Shown in pieces: positions 1 through 8,919 of a stretch of DNA of 59,917 bases. Source of the DNA: CAZAQV01 sp964487255 (lineage in GTDB: Bacteria; Myxococcota_A; Polyangia; Polyangiales; CAZAQV01). The stretch lies in assembly GCA_964487255.1 (NCBI GenBank), contig CAZAQV010000034.1, positions 1-59,917 of the forward strand, read 5' to 3'. Within the stretch, counting starts at the first letter, position 1; each line of letters opens with the position of its first letter. Position numbers and translations under genes: made by a program. The notes below the pieces were generated by a model. The model was not told the DNA's origin. It searched no databases and saw only the letters and a program-made list of their open reading frames with translations.

Positions 1-2
1 TC

Positions 3-626
3 GAGGCCGCGGGCACCAAGCCCTTCGGCTTCATGAAGTTCTTCCCGGGCCCGGGTCTGGGTGGCCACTGCATCCCGGTGGACCCGCACTACCTCTCGTG
101 GAAGATGCGGACGCTCAACTACAAGACCCGCTTCATCGAGTTGGCCTCGGAGATCAACGCGGAGATGCCGATCTTCGTGGTGGGCAAGGTCCGGGAGGCC
201 CTCAACGACGCCAGGAAGGCCGTGAACGGCTCGCGGGTTCTCCTGCTGGGGGTAGCGTACAAGAAGGACATCGACGACGTGCGGGAGTCCCCGGCGCTGG
301 ACGTCCTCCGACTCCTGGAGGAGGACGGGGCCGACGTCCGGTACCACGATCCCTTCGTTCCTTCCGTACGGACCCTCGACGGAGGCGAGCGGACTTCGGT
401 GGCGCTCACCGACGAGGCCCTCGAGGAGGCCGACTGCGTGGTCATCCTCACGGACCACTCCGGGTTCGACTACCAGGCGATCCTCGACGGGGCCCGGAGC
501 CTGGTGGACGCCCGCAACGCCACCGCCGGCGTCCGGCCGGACGGCCTGGGCGGCGGGACCCGCTGGGTCGTGAAGTCGGCCGGCGCCCCCGCGCCCGAGC
601 GGATGGCGCCCGCGTCCCTGGCCTGA
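3..626 (+). CDS. wbpA: UDP-N-acetylglucosamine 6-dehydrogenase (WbpA type), C-terminal part
   Basis: Partial gene: the reading frame is open to the left edge, so the N-terminal NAD-binding Rossmann domain lies outside the window. The visible part starts in the central dimerisation domain with the catalytic-Cys motif GGHCIPVDP preceded by FPGPGL, as in UDP-glucose/GDP-mannose dehydrogenases, and continues into the C-terminal UDP-binding domain (GVAYKKDIDDVRESPALDV). The PFGFMKF...PGPGLGGHCIPVDP form resembles WbpA-type UDP-GlcNAc dehydrogenases more than WecC. It oxidises C6 of a UDP-sugar to a uronic acid in two NAD-dependent steps in the cytoplasm. It ends 21 bases before the convergent Wzi-like gene. 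The exact sugar (GlcNAc, ManNAc or Glc) is inference. Confidence 0.85.
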   Translation, partial: EAAGTKPFGFMKFFPGPGLGGHCIPVDPHYLSWKMRTLNYKTRFIELASEINAEMPIFVVGKVREALNDARKAVNGSRVLLLGVAYKKDIDDVRESPALDVLRLLEEDGADVRYHDPFVPSVRTLDGGERTSVALTDEALEEADCVVILTDHSGFDYQAILDGARSLVDARNATAGVRPDGLGGGTRWVVKSAGAPAPERMAPASLA

Positions 627-647
627 CCCGGGCGGTCGCCCCCCGGT

Positions 648-2246
648 CTACCGCCCTCCCGCGGGGAGCAGGCCGGGGTGCCACGAGAGGCGGAGCTCCC
701 CGCTGGCGTTCCACTCCCGCAGGAACGTCCGGTCGTCCAGGTCCTGCAGGCCGATGAACCAGCGGTTCTTACGGCGGCTGATCGCCACGTCTCCGGCCAG
801 GGAGAGGGGTCCGACCCGCGTCTCGAGCCATCCGGGCCTCAGCCAGCCCGCGAAGCGCAGCCCCACGGTCCACTCCAGGTCGTAGGCACGCGGGCCGTAG
901 TCGAACAGGAACTCCCGGTAGTACGTGTCGTCGTCCCGGCGGATCCGCTCGAGGTAGAGACCCAGGCTTCCGGCCCTACGGAGCCGGTCCAGGGCGAGGA
1001 ACTGCGCGTTGGAGCCCACCCCCACCCACGCCCCGAGCGGGCGTCCCATGTGGGTGTGCCCCCGCCACGAGCTCGCGGCCACGGCCGTCCCCGCCTCCGT
1101 GTCGGGTTGGGGCCGGGCCAGGGCCTGCTTCATGAGCTCGCCGGAGATGCGCCACCCGGCGCCCGCCTCGTCCAGACGGGTGCCGGTGAATCCGAGGAGG
1201 TAGATCCGGTCGAACCCGATCTCGGAGACGCCGGGCTCGGGGTTCACGAAGCCCTCCCCTCGCCCCACCTCTCCGTACACCTCCACGCCCTCCTCCGGGA
1301 CGTGGATCCGGAAGGAGAACGTCCCCATGGGGGTGCCGCGACGGGCGGGCTCCTCCCCGGCTCCGTCTCCCGTGAGGATCTGGGCGAGCTGACCGATCTC
1401 CAGCTCGCCTCCCGGGAGGGGCTCGTGGCGGACGAGGGAATAGGCGACCTCCAGGCCCGGCACGAAGCCCACCTCCCAACCCAGGTGGAGGGCCTCCACC
1501 AGACCGGTGTTGTTCGTGCCGTCGGCGTCGAACCAGTCCGACTCCCGCGTTCGTCCCCAGAGGATCTCGGTCGTCAGCGACCCCTCCCCGGGCAGCGGGA
1601 GGGCCTCCGGGGTCCGAGCGTAGACGTGGGGAAGACCCGGACCCGTGCCGCCGAAGAGGAGCGGGTAGCGGCGGGCCGGGCCCCAGCGGAGCGTCTCCGT
1701 CGAGGCCCCCAGGGCCACCGGACCGGCGACGGCTTCGACGAAGCTCTGTCCCGGGCCGAGCTCCAGACGGCTCCGGCTTCCGGGTCGCAGGTAGCGGTCC
1801 AGGCGTCCGTACCCCCACGGGTAGGCCAGCGGCGACAGGGCCGGGTCCGTGGTGTCCGGGCGGGTGAGGCTCCGGTTCTGCATCCAGGCGACGTCGGGCT
1901 CGACGGCCCCCCGAACCGGGCCCCAGCGGAAGGACGCCCCCGTGGAGAGTCCGGTGGACACGCCCCGCCCCCCCCAGAGCACGCCCCGGGCCCGATCCAC
2001 CGGGTAGGCGGTCCGGTATGCGGTGGTCCAGCGCGTCGGGAGGAGGCGCAGACCTTCCTCGTCCCACGGGTCCGGGCTTCCGGGAGCGCCGGGGACCCCG
2101 AGCGCGCGAAGGTCCAGGCACGGCTGGGCCGCACGGGCGGAGGACAGGCGGCCGTCGAAGCGGCACACCTCCGCCTCGACCTGGGCCGCCACGGTGGCCG
2201 GGACGAGGAGGAGAAGGGACACGAGGCTTCGGAGGGGACGGATCAT
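648..2246 (-). CDS. Capsule assembly Wzi-like outer-membrane protein
   Basis: A 532-residue protein with a cleavable signal peptide (residues 1 to about 21, ending VAAQ) followed by a long stretch of alternating hydrophobic/polar segments rich in Gly, Trp, Tyr and Arg, as expected of an outer-membrane beta-barrel. Wzi family proteins anchor or organise capsule at the cell surface; family membership is judged from the opening region (TAYRTAYPVDRARGVLWGGR) and the genomic context. It is convergent with the dehydrogenase and divergent from the RCC1 lipoprotein. No Shine-Dalgarno-like sequence precedes the ATG, and a candidate promoter sits so close that the mRNA may be leaderless. A second member lies at 15961-17451. 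Confidence 0.75.
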   Translation of the reverse strand: MIRPLRSLVSLLLLVPATVAAQVEAEVCRFDGRLSSARAAQPCLDLRALGVPGAPGSPDPWDEEGLRLLPTRWTTAYRTAYPVDRARGVLWGGRGVSTGLSTGASFRWGPVRGAVEPDVAWMQNRSLTRPDTTDPALSPLAYPWGYGRLDRYLRPGSRSRLELGPGQSFVEAVAGPVALGASTETLRWGPARRYPLLFGGTGPGLPHVYARTPEALPLPGEGSLTTEILWGRTRESDWFDADGTNNTGLVEALHLGWEVGFVPGLEVAYSLVRHEPLPGGELEIGQLAQILTGDGAGEEPARRGTPMGTFSFRIHVPEEGVEVYGEVGRGEGFVNPEPGVSEIGFDRIYLLGFTGTRLDEAGAGWRISGELMKQALARPQPDTEAGTAVAASSWRGHTHMGRPLGAWVGVGSNAQFLALDRLRRAGSLGLYLERIRRDDDTYYREFLFDYGPRAYDLEWTVGLRFAGWLRPGWLETRVGPLSLAGDVAISRRKNRWFIGLQDLDDRTFLREWNASGELRLSWHPGLLPAGGR

Positions 2247-2252
2247 GGGCGA

Positions 2253-2281
2253 AGCTTACCACCCCGCACCGGCCGCCTCAA
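2253..2281 (-). promoter_or_regulatory. Candidate promoter for the first Wzi-like gene (possibly leaderless)
   Basis: On the minus strand, TTGAGG (2281-2276) is separated by 17 bases from TAAGCT (2258-2253). A start point six bases past the -10 box would fall on the A of the ATG at 2246. Seen by eye only; the -10 match is weak. Confidence 0.35.
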
Positions 2282-2336
2282 CATGTCCCGCTCGCTGGTC
2301 TGGACGGGCAGGTTCGCGCCTGTTCTCTTCCGTTCC

Positions 2337-3431
2337 ATGACCTCTTCTCCCTCTCCGCGCATCTTCGGCGCCGTCGCCCTCCTCGCCCTCGTGGCGACCG
2401 CGTGCGACGTCACCGAGCCCCCCGTCGACGTCCTGACGGGGACCTGGGCCCAGGTGTCCGTGGGCGGAGGTCACGCCTGTCTCGTATCCCGGGACGGGGA
2501 GGCCGCGTGCTGGGGCGCGAACGACCGGGGACAGCTCGGGACCGGTCGCGTCTCCGCCGCGGAAGCGGATCCGGAGACGGTGGCGGGCGGGCTGTCCTTC
2601 CAGGTGGTCTCGGCCGGGCTCCGGCACACCTGCGGGTTGGACGGGGGTGGGGAGGTGTGGTGCTGGGGAGCGAACGAGGTCGGCCAGCTCGGCGATGGGA
2701 CGGCCGTCGACCGGGTCGAGCCCACCCGGATCGCCGTCGACGGTCCCTTCGTGTCGGTGAGCGCTGGCGGCGCCCACACCTGCGCCGTCCGGGCTTCCGC
2801 CTCGGCCCTGTGCTGGGGAGCGAACGAGGTGGGGCAGGCGGGGGCCCCGCCCCAGAGCGACGGGCTCCTTCCCGTCGTCGTGGGCGCGGACCTCCAGTTC
2901 GCTTCCGTCCGTGCCGGGCCACGTCACTCGTGTGGGCTCTCCGTCGGAGGCGAGGCCTTCTGCTGGGGACCCAATCCGGACGGGCGTCTCGGCGCCGGGA
3001 CCCTCAACGGTGGTCACCAGCCCCAATCGGTGGCGGGCGACCAGGTATTCCGGGCCCTCTCCGCCGGCACCGCCCACTCCTGCGGCCTCGATTCGGAGGG
3101 GCGGGCGTGGTGCTGGGGATCCAACGCCCGGCGTCAGGTCAGCGAAGGGTCGGCGGAGCTCCTGGGCTCGCCCTTCGCCCGTGGGGACAGCCTCTACGCC
3201 GACATCGAGGCCGGGGACGGCTGGACGTGCGGGGTGGGGAGCGAGGGACAGCTCCGGTGCTGGGGCGCCCGCTGGGACAGCGTCAGCCCGGGGGAGCCGG
3301 TCCCCCTCTCCCCCGGAGGTTGGACCCCACTCGGCGCCGATCCGTCCAAGACCGTTCTCGATCTGAGCATGTGGGGTCGTCGAGCGTGTGCCCTGCGTGG
3401 GGACGGCGGAGTGGAGTGTTGGGGGCGTTGA
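2337..3431 (+). CDS. RCC1-repeat lipoprotein, seven-bladed propeller
   Basis: A 364-residue predicted lipoprotein. The chosen ATG gives a classic signal (hydrophobic ALLALVAT then the lipobox Cys, VATAC); an in-frame ATG at 2283 would only add residues in front of it. The mature part holds about seven repeats of roughly 50 residues, each with the signature H-T/S-C-x9-11-C-W-G followed by xNxxGQLG, characteristic of bacterial RCC1-like beta-propellers. Two Cys per blade suggest one disulphide in each blade in the periplasm or at the surface. The function is unknown; RCC1 folds are usually binding scaffolds. It lies divergent from the Wzi-like gene and upstream of the glycan operon, and is related to 11978-13417. 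Confidence 0.8.
   Translation: MTSSPSPRIFGAVALLALVATACDVTEPPVDVLTGTWAQVSVGGGHACLVSRDGEAACWGANDRGQLGTGRVSAAEADPETVAGGLSFQVVSAGLRHTCGLDGGGEVWCWGANEVGQLGDGTAVDRVEPTRIAVDGPFVSVSAGGAHTCAVRASASALCWGANEVGQAGAPPQSDGLLPVVVGADLQFASVRAGPRHSCGLSVGGEAFCWGPNPDGRLGAGTLNGGHQPQSVAGDQVFRALSAGTAHSCGLDSEGRAWCWGSNARRQVSEGSAELLGSPFARGDSLYADIEAGDGWTCGVGSEGQLRCWGARWDSVSPGEPVPLSPGGWTPLGADPSKTVLDLSMWGRRACALRGDGGVECWGR
2661..2830 (+). repeat. Intragenic direct repeat in the RCC1 gene
   Basis: The 20-base sequence tgctggggagcgaacgaggt occurs identically at 2661-2680 and 2811-2830, exactly 150 bases (50 codons) apart. It encodes CWGANEV in two neighbouring propeller blades, which points to recent blade duplication or gene conversion within the gene. 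Confidence 0.85.
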
Positions 3432-3450
3432 TGTCGGTCCGTGGCAAAGG

Positions 3451-3478
3451 TTGCTCGCCATCGCGGTCGCCCTATCTT
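3451..3478 (+). promoter_or_regulatory. Candidate promoter of the first glycan operon
   Basis: TTGCTC (3451-3456), a 16-base spacer and TATCTT (3473-3478), just after the RCC1 stop codon. A start near 3485 would give a leader of about 158 bases before the ATG at 3643. Similar TTGC elements precede the CapD gene and the second Wza gene. Assigned by eye. Confidence 0.4.
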
Positions 3479-3642
3479 GGAAGAAGCGCCCCTCGGAATC
3501 GAAGGACGGTGACGCCGCCCGTGCGGTCCTCTCGTCCAGCTCCGATGCCGCTCCCCCGTCCCCTTCCGTACATCCGAGCCCGGCGATCCTTGCGAGCCCC
3601 TACCCGCTTCCATCCTTCCCTGCCGGGGGCCCGGACAGCCTC

Positions 3643-4491
3643 ATGACACCGAACCAGGACCCCCTCTCCACGTCCGAGCGGCTCGGCGAAACGGCCGACC
3701 CTCGTACGCCCGGTGCTCGGCGGCAGCCCCCGAAGCCGTCGACCAACGGTCGGAACGGGCACGGTCGGGGAGACTCCGTCCTCGTGACCCGGGTCGTGGA
3801 CGCGGACCCCCTGCCGTCGAGCACCGAGTCCGAGACGTTCGACTGGGACACGCTCCTTCCCGAGCGCAGTCGGACCCTCCGCTGGCGCCTCGGGCAGGCC
3901 GTGAAGCGGGTGTTCGACTTCGCGTGCTCCGGTCTGCTCCTCCTCGTCCTCGCGCCCGTCCTGGTCGTGGCGGCGCTCCTGGTCAAGCTGACCTCCCGGG
4001 GCCCCGTCTTCTACGCGTGCGAGTACGTCGGATACCGGGGGCGGCGCTTCCGCGGGTACAAGCTGCGCACCATGGTGGCGGACGCCGAGGAGCGGAAGGC
4101 CGAGCTCATGCACCTCAACCACATGAAGGGCCCGGCGTTCAAGATCCGGAACGACCCCCGGGTCACCCCCGTGGGACGCGTGCTCCGGAAGTTCTCCATC
4201 GACGAGCTGCCGCAGCTGTGGAACGTGCTCCGGGGCGACATGAGCCTCGTCGGACCGCGCCCGCCCCTCCCCGAGGAGTGGGAGCGCTACAAGGGGTGGC
4301 AGCGCGCCAAGCTGGCGGTGATCCCCGGGATCACCTGCTACTGGCAGATCGAGGGCCGGAGTGACATCGTAGACTTCGACGAATGGGCCCGGATGGACCT
4401 CCGCTACATCGAGCGCTGGACCGTGTGGGAGGACCTGAAGATCCTGGCCCGGACGATCCCGGCCGTGCTGGCCGGGCGCGGGGCCTACTGA
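3643..4491 (+). CDS. Undecaprenyl-phosphate sugar-1-phosphate transferase (WbaP/ExoY type)
   Basis: A 282-residue monotopic phosphoglycosyl transferase that moves a sugar-1-phosphate from a nucleotide sugar onto undecaprenyl phosphate, the first membrane step of glycan assembly. After a disordered Pro/Arg-rich start comes KRVFDF and one membrane segment (about residues 90-115), then the bacterial sugar transferase domain with YKLRTMV, the catalytic Asp-Glu in FSIDELPQLWNV (from about residue 184), GDMSLVGPRP and the C-terminal WQIEGRSD. The start was set at this ATG because the upstream in-frame extension (open back to 3388) looks non-coding and overlaps the RCC1 gene. It is the first gene of the operon containing the exporter and chain-length protein. 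The sugar transferred cannot be read from the sequence. Confidence 0.9.
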   Translation: MTPNQDPLSTSERLGETADPRTPGARRQPPKPSTNGRNGHGRGDSVLVTRVVDADPLPSSTESETFDWDTLLPERSRTLRWRLGQAVKRVFDFACSGLLLLVLAPVLVVAALLVKLTSRGPVFYACEYVGYRGRRFRGYKLRTMVADAEERKAELMHLNHMKGPAFKIRNDPRVTPVGRVLRKFSIDELPQLWNVLRGDMSLVGPRPPLPEEWERYKGWQRAKLAVIPGITCYWQIEGRSDIVDFDEWARMDLRYIERWTVWEDLKILARTIPAVLAGRGAY

Positions 4492-4526
4492 GCTCCGCCG
4501 TCGCGTCCCTACAAGCCCTCCAGACC

Positions 4527-5156
4527 ATGTCGCCGGTGCCTCCCCTCATTCGGGCGCTCCTCGTCACGACCTGGCTCGTGGTGGCTCCGCTGTCGGCGTG
4601 GGCCCAGACGGAGGAGACGGCGCCGGACCCCCCCGTCCTCCCGGGCGATCTGGTGGCCCTGCGCGTCTTGCAGGAACCGGAGCTCAGCGGCGACTTCCTC
4701 GTGGACCAGCATCACCTGGTGACCCTTCCCCTCATGGGGGAGGTGGACGTCCGCGGCGAGACCGAGCTGTCGCTTCGGGCGCGGGTCCGTGAGGCCCTCC
4801 GCACGGAGCTCCGGAACCCGTCCATCCAGCTCCTCGTCCGGAAGCGGGTGCGGATCCTGGGCGCGGTCATCGAGCCGGGCCTCGTCCACCTCGACGCCAC
4901 GATGAGCGTGGCCGACGCGCTCGCCGCCGCGGGCGGACGGACGCCCGACGCCTCCCAGGGCACGGTGATCCTCCGTCGGGACGGCGAGTCGGTCCGCACC
5001 GACGTGTTCGAGGACGCCAGCCTCGGCCGACTTTCCATCCGGAGCGGGGACGAGCTCCTGGTGCCCCAGCGGGATTGGATCGACCGCAACGCCGGCGCGG
5101 TGATCTCCGGGATCACGGGCGCGCTGGGCATCCTCGTGGGCCTCCTCATCCGATGA
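4527..5156 (+). CDS. Polysaccharide export protein, Wza family (SLBB)
   Basis: A 209-residue exported protein: signal peptide to about residue 27 (ending SAWAQ), a polysaccharide-export domain beginning at VLPGDLVALRVLQEPELSG, and an SLBB-like segment (VRILGAVIEPGLVHLDATMSV). The last 20 residues form a hydrophobic helix (ISGITGALGILVGLLI), comparable with the C-terminal helix of Wza that crosses the outer membrane. It is shorter than enterobacterial Wza and lacks a lipobox Cys, so it may represent a minimal exporter. The stop overlaps the start of the Wzz-like gene (ATGA), indicating translational coupling. A second family member lies at 56798-57418. Confidence 0.85.
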   Translation: MSPVPPLIRALLVTTWLVVAPLSAWAQTEETAPDPPVLPGDLVALRVLQEPELSGDFLVDQHHLVTLPLMGEVDVRGETELSLRARVREALRTELRNPSIQLLVRKRVRILGAVIEPGLVHLDATMSVADALAAAGGRTPDASQGTVILRRDGESVRTDVFEDASLGRLSIRSGDELLVPQRDWIDRNAGAVISGITGALGILVGLLIR

Positions 5157-6790
5157 GCGACGGCCCCGGCGCCCCTCGCCGGCCTGCCCGGATCCTCCAG
5201 GCCACCCGGCGTCGGTGGCCCTGGGTGGTGGGCGTCCCCGGCGCGACGGTCATCCTGGCGCTCCTCTTCATCTTCCTCGTCCCACCGCTCTTCGAATCCC
5301 GGTCCACCCTCCGCTTCATCGAGAGCCAGAGCCCTCTGGGCGGGGCGCTCTCGTCCCTGGCCGGAGGGGGGGGTGGGGCAGGGGGGCTGTCGCTCCTGGC
5401 GAGCTTCGCGGGGCAGGGCGTACCCATCCAGACCGAGATGGAGGTGCTGGGAAGCCGGGAGCTGGCCCGCGTGGTCATGGACGAGCTCGGGCTGCGCCTC
5501 CAGGTCGAGGACCCCTCCCGCGTTCTCCGGGACCGCGTCTTCACGGAGGTCGCGGTCGGCCCCGACACGCCGGAAGGGGACTACGAGCTCGTCGCGGGCG
5601 GCGACGGCAGCTTCCGCCTCTCGGGCGAGGTCGTGGTGGGCCGGGACCCGTTCCGCCCGGTCTTCAACGAGGAGACGGAGGAGGTCGAGCTCGGAGAGGT
5701 GGCGCCGGGTCGACCCCTTCCTCTGGAGGGGAGCCGCATCGTCCTCGCGCCGGGAGCCGGGGACTTCCGTCGGATCCGGTTCCGGATCCACGCTCCCCAG
5801 GAGGCGCTCGAGGAATTCCGGGACGCCATCGGGGTGGACCGGCCGGCGCGGGACGCCGACATCCTCGCGGTGGGGGTGCGGTGGTCCGATCCCGTCCTGG
5901 CGACCCGTGCCACCGATCTCCTCGCCCAGCGGTTCATCGAGCGCCGTGAAGCCTTCCTCGCGCGGGAGTACGGACGCACGGCCACCTTCCTGGCAGGGGA
6001 GCTGGACAGCCTCCGGACGGAGCTGGGCCGGGCGGAGGAGGAGCTCCGGGCCTACCGGGAGGCCGAGGGGATCGTGGAGCCCGAAGCGCAGGCCACGGCG
6101 GCCGTCGAGCAGCTCGCCGAGCTCCAGGCCCGTCGGGATCTCGTCTCGGCGGAGCGGGAGGCCCTCCTCGCGCTCCTGAGGCGAGCCCGGAGTGGGGAGG
6201 ACGCGGAGGGGTCCGGAGAATCGCCGTACCGTCGGCTCGTCTACTTCCCGACCCTCCTGACCAGCAGCGCCACCGCGGAGCTGGTGACGCTCCTGGGGGA
6301 GCTCGAGAACGAGCGGGCGGCCCTGATGGACCGCCGGACGACCGAGGCCCGGGAGGTCCGCGCGCTGACCGACCGCATCGAGGGGGTGGAAGCGCAGCTC
6401 CGCACGGTGGCGGAGACCTACCTGGAGGGACTGGAGGAGCAGGTGGTCTCCCTGGACCAGCTCCTGTCCGGATTCCGCGGTCAGCTCGAGTCCGTGCCGG
6501 CCACCGAGCTCGAGTACCTGCGCCGCCGCCGCCAGGTGGAGCTCCTGAACGAGCTCTACCTCTTCATGGAGATGCGACGGAAGGAGGCGGAGGTCACGGC
6601 CGCCGGGGAGACGGGCGGGGTGCGGGTGGTGGACGGGGCCGAGCTTCCCCTCGAGCCGGCCCGACCGCGGCCGCTCCTGACCCTGATTCTGGCCCTCGTC
6701 GCGGGGGTGGGCCTCGGTGTCGGAACGGCCGTCCTCCTGGAGTACACCACGTCCTCGGATGGGCGGGAGCTGGCGCAGAGCGAGCCATGA
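5153..6790 (+). CDS. Chain-length determinant (Wzz/GNVR) protein without kinase
   Basis: A 545-residue inner-membrane polysaccharide co-polymerase. It has an N-terminal membrane helix (about residues 25-45), a Wzz domain with a glycine-rich insert (about residues 68-85), a long Glu/Arg/Leu-rich coiled coil (about 265-470), a PxxP-like motif before the second helix (LEPARPRPLLTL) and a C-terminal membrane helix (about 510-535). No Walker motifs or Tyr-rich tail follow, unlike the protein at 57438. It controls polymer length and links the polymerase to the export channel. It overlaps the Wza gene by four bases (ATGA) and the next glycosyltransferase gene likewise. A run of eight G sits at 5366-5373. 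Confidence 0.85.
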   Translation: MSDGPGAPRRPARILQATRRRWPWVVGVPGATVILALLFIFLVPPLFESRSTLRFIESQSPLGGALSSLAGGGGGAGGLSLLASFAGQGVPIQTEMEVLGSRELARVVMDELGLRLQVEDPSRVLRDRVFTEVAVGPDTPEGDYELVAGGDGSFRLSGEVVVGRDPFRPVFNEETEEVELGEVAPGRPLPLEGSRIVLAPGAGDFRRIRFRIHAPQEALEEFRDAIGVDRPARDADILAVGVRWSDPVLATRATDLLAQRFIERREAFLAREYGRTATFLAGELDSLRTELGRAEEELRAYREAEGIVEPEAQATAAVEQLAELQARRDLVSAEREALLALLRRARSGEDAEGSGESPYRRLVYFPTLLTSSATAELVTLLGELENERAALMDRRTTEAREVRALTDRIEGVEAQLRTVAETYLEGLEEQVVSLDQLLSGFRGQLESVPATELEYLRRRRQVELLNELYLFMEMRRKEAEVTAAGETGGVRVVDGAELPLEPARPRPLLTLILALVAGVGLGVGTAVLLEYTTSSDGRELAQSEP

Positions 6791-8919
6791 GGCAGGGTGT
6801 GGGGGCCGGCCCGGCCGAAGGAAGGCCGGATCTCTCGGTGATCGTCGTCACCTGGAACTGTCTGGATCTCGTGCTGGACGCCCTCGCCGCCGTGGAGGCC
6901 GGAAGCGGCGATCTGGCCGTGGAAGTCATCCTGGTGGACAACGCCTCGGCCGACGGGACGGTGGACGCCGTGGAGGCCCGCTTCCCGTCGGCGCGGGTGG
7001 TCGCGAACCGGGAGAACGTCGGGTACCCCCGGGCCAACAATCAGGGGCTGGCCCTGGCGTCGGGGCGTCACGTCCTCTTCCTCAACCCGGACACCGAGGT
7101 GGCGACGGGCACCCTCGAGCGCTGTGTGGCGGAGCTGGACGCACACCCGGAGCTGGGTGCCGTCGGGTGCAAGGCGCTCTTTCCCGACGGCAGCACCCAG
7201 GTGGAGTGCGCCCGGCGTCACTACCGTCTCCGGCACCTCCTGTGGGAGGCTTTCTACCTTCACGTCGTCTTTCCGCAGAGCCCCGTCTTCGCCCACCAGG
7301 TGATGGGGGACTGGGACCACGAAGGAGACCGGGACGTGGAGGCGCTCGTGGGGGCCTTCATGATGGTCCGGCGGGAGGCCGCCCTGGAGATCGGCGGCAT
7401 GCCGGACGAGGTCTTCATGTACCACGAGGACCTCGCCTTCTGCCTGCGGCTGGAGAAGAAGGGCTGGGGCGTGCGCTACCTGGGCTCCGTGTCCATGCTC
7501 CACCACCACAGGGGCTCGTCGAGCCGCTCGCGTTCCCCTCTCGAGCTCCTCGAGGGCGAGGTGCGCGTCCGTCTCGTCCGGGAGCGGTCGGGGCTCCTGG
7601 CGGGCGCCGCGGCGCGCGTCCTCTTCGGCGTCCGGCAGCTCTGCCGCCTCGCCGCGGCCATCCCGTTCCGCGCGGTCCCTTCCCTCCGACGCCGCTACCC
7701 CCAGGTCGCGGCCGTGGGGAAGCAGGCCACCCTCCTCGCCTGGACGGTGGCCCCGGGGGTGGTCCACCGGCGCCTCCGGCGCTCCGGCATCCCCGCCGAC
7801 GAACGGCCGCGTCTCCTCCTGGTGGGGCCGACTCCCCCCCCGGTCCACGGAGTCTCGGTCTACTTCGCCATGCTCCTCGCGTCCATGGAGCTCCGGACGC
7901 GCTTCCGGGTGCACCACGTCGAGCTGGCGGACCGAAGGGACCTGGACAACCTGGGGCGCCTGGACCTCCGCAACGTCGTCCTCGGCCTCCGACACGCGGT
8001 GGAGGTGACCGCCGCGACGTGGCGGCACCGGGCCGACGTCTGCTACCTCTCCCTCTCCCAGAACCCCTTGGCCTTCGCGCGGGACGCGGCGCTCATCGCC
8101 GGGGCCCGGAGCGGCGGGGCCCGGGTCGTGGCCCACGTCCACGGGGGCTACCTCGACACCCTCTACCGGGGCGCGTCCCGACCTTTCCGGGCCTTCATGC
8201 GAGCCACCCTGCGGATGGTTGCGCGGGGGTGGGTCCTGGGGGAGTCGCTCCAGCGCCTCTTCCAGGGGCTGCTCCCGGCCGAGCGCGTCCGGGTCGTGCC
8301 CAACGGCGTTCCGGAAGGGCCCGCTACCCTGTCCGAGCCCGAGACCGGAGGGGACCGCCCCGCCCTCACCGTCCTGTACATGGGGCAGGTGTGCGAGACC
8401 AAGGGGGTCGGGGACCTTCTCGACGCCGTCGAGCGGCTGGGCGCGGAGGGGCGGGACGTCCACTGCCTCGTCGCGGGGGGATACCTCACGGAGCGGGACC
8501 GAGCGGTCCTCCAACCCCGCCTGGCGGAGCTGGAGGCGCGGGGGACGGCGCGGGCGCTCGGCGTGGTCCGCGGGGCCGAGAAGGCCCGGGCGTTCGGCGC
8601 GGCCGACGTCCTGGCGCTGCCCAGCCGCTACCCCCTCGAGGGCCAGCCCCTGGTCGTCCTGGAAGCCATGGCCGCCGGCCTCCCCGTGGTCTCCACGCCC
8701 CGGGCCGCCATCCCCGACATGGTCGTGGACGGAGAGACGGGCATCCTGGTGCCCGAGGGCGACGTGGAGGCGCTGGGGGACGCGCTCGCCCGGCTGGCCG
8801 ACGACGCGGAGCTGCGTGGCCGCATGGGGTGCGCGGGGCTGCGGCGTCACCGCGCCCACTTCACCGGGGAGCGGTGCGTGGCCCGGGTCGTCGAGGAGCT
8901 CGAGCATGCCCTCGGCTGA
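6787..8919 (+). CDS. Two-domain glycosyltransferase, GT2 fused to GT4
   Basis: A 710-residue protein with two complete glycosyltransferase modules. Residues about 15-240 are GT2: SVIVVTWNC, VDNASADGT, the metal-binding LNPDTEV near residue 100, and the rhamnosyltransferase-like MYHEDLAFCLRL. Residues about 345-705 are GT4 (GT-B fold): PTPPPVHGVSVY donor/acceptor loop, VVPNGV, and the E-x7-E motif EGQPLVVLE at about residues 617-625. The linker (about 240-340) is basic and hydrophobic and may touch the membrane. It probably adds two successive sugars to the lipid-linked unit in the cytoplasm. Overlaps both neighbours by a few bases, consistent with operon coupling. No frameshift or internal stop separates the halves. 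Confidence 0.88.
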   Translation: MRQGVGAGPAEGRPDLSVIVVTWNCLDLVLDALAAVEAGSGDLAVEVILVDNASADGTVDAVEARFPSARVVANRENVGYPRANNQGLALASGRHVLFLNPDTEVATGTLERCVAELDAHPELGAVGCKALFPDGSTQVECARRHYRLRHLLWEAFYLHVVFPQSPVFAHQVMGDWDHEGDRDVEALVGAFMMVRREAALEIGGMPDEVFMYHEDLAFCLRLEKKGWGVRYLGSVSMLHHHRGSSSRSRSPLELLEGEVRVRLVRERSGLLAGAAARVLFGVRQLCRLAAAIPFRAVPSLRRRYPQVAAVGKQATLLAWTVAPGVVHRRLRRSGIPADERPRLLLVGPTPPPVHGVSVYFAMLLASMELRTRFRVHHVELADRRDLDNLGRLDLRNVVLGLRHAVEVTAATWRHRADVCYLSLSQNPLAFARDAALIAGARSGGARVVAHVHGGYLDTLYRGASRPFRAFMRATLRMVARGWVLGESLQRLFQGLLPAERVRVVPNGVPEGPATLSEPETGGDRPALTVLYMGQVCETKGVGDLLDAVERLGAEGRDVHCLVAGGYLTERDRAVLQPRLAELEARGTARALGVVRGAEKARAFGAADVLALPSRYPLEGQPLVVLEAMAAGLPVVSTPRAAIPDMVVDGETGILVPEGDVEALGDALARLADDAELRGRMGCAGLRRHRAHFTGERCVARVVEELEHALG

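Noticed and set aside
627..647. Bidirectional terminator between the dehydrogenase and Wzi-like genes
   Set aside because: The 21-base gap shows only a short GC palindrome without a T-run; not enough to call.
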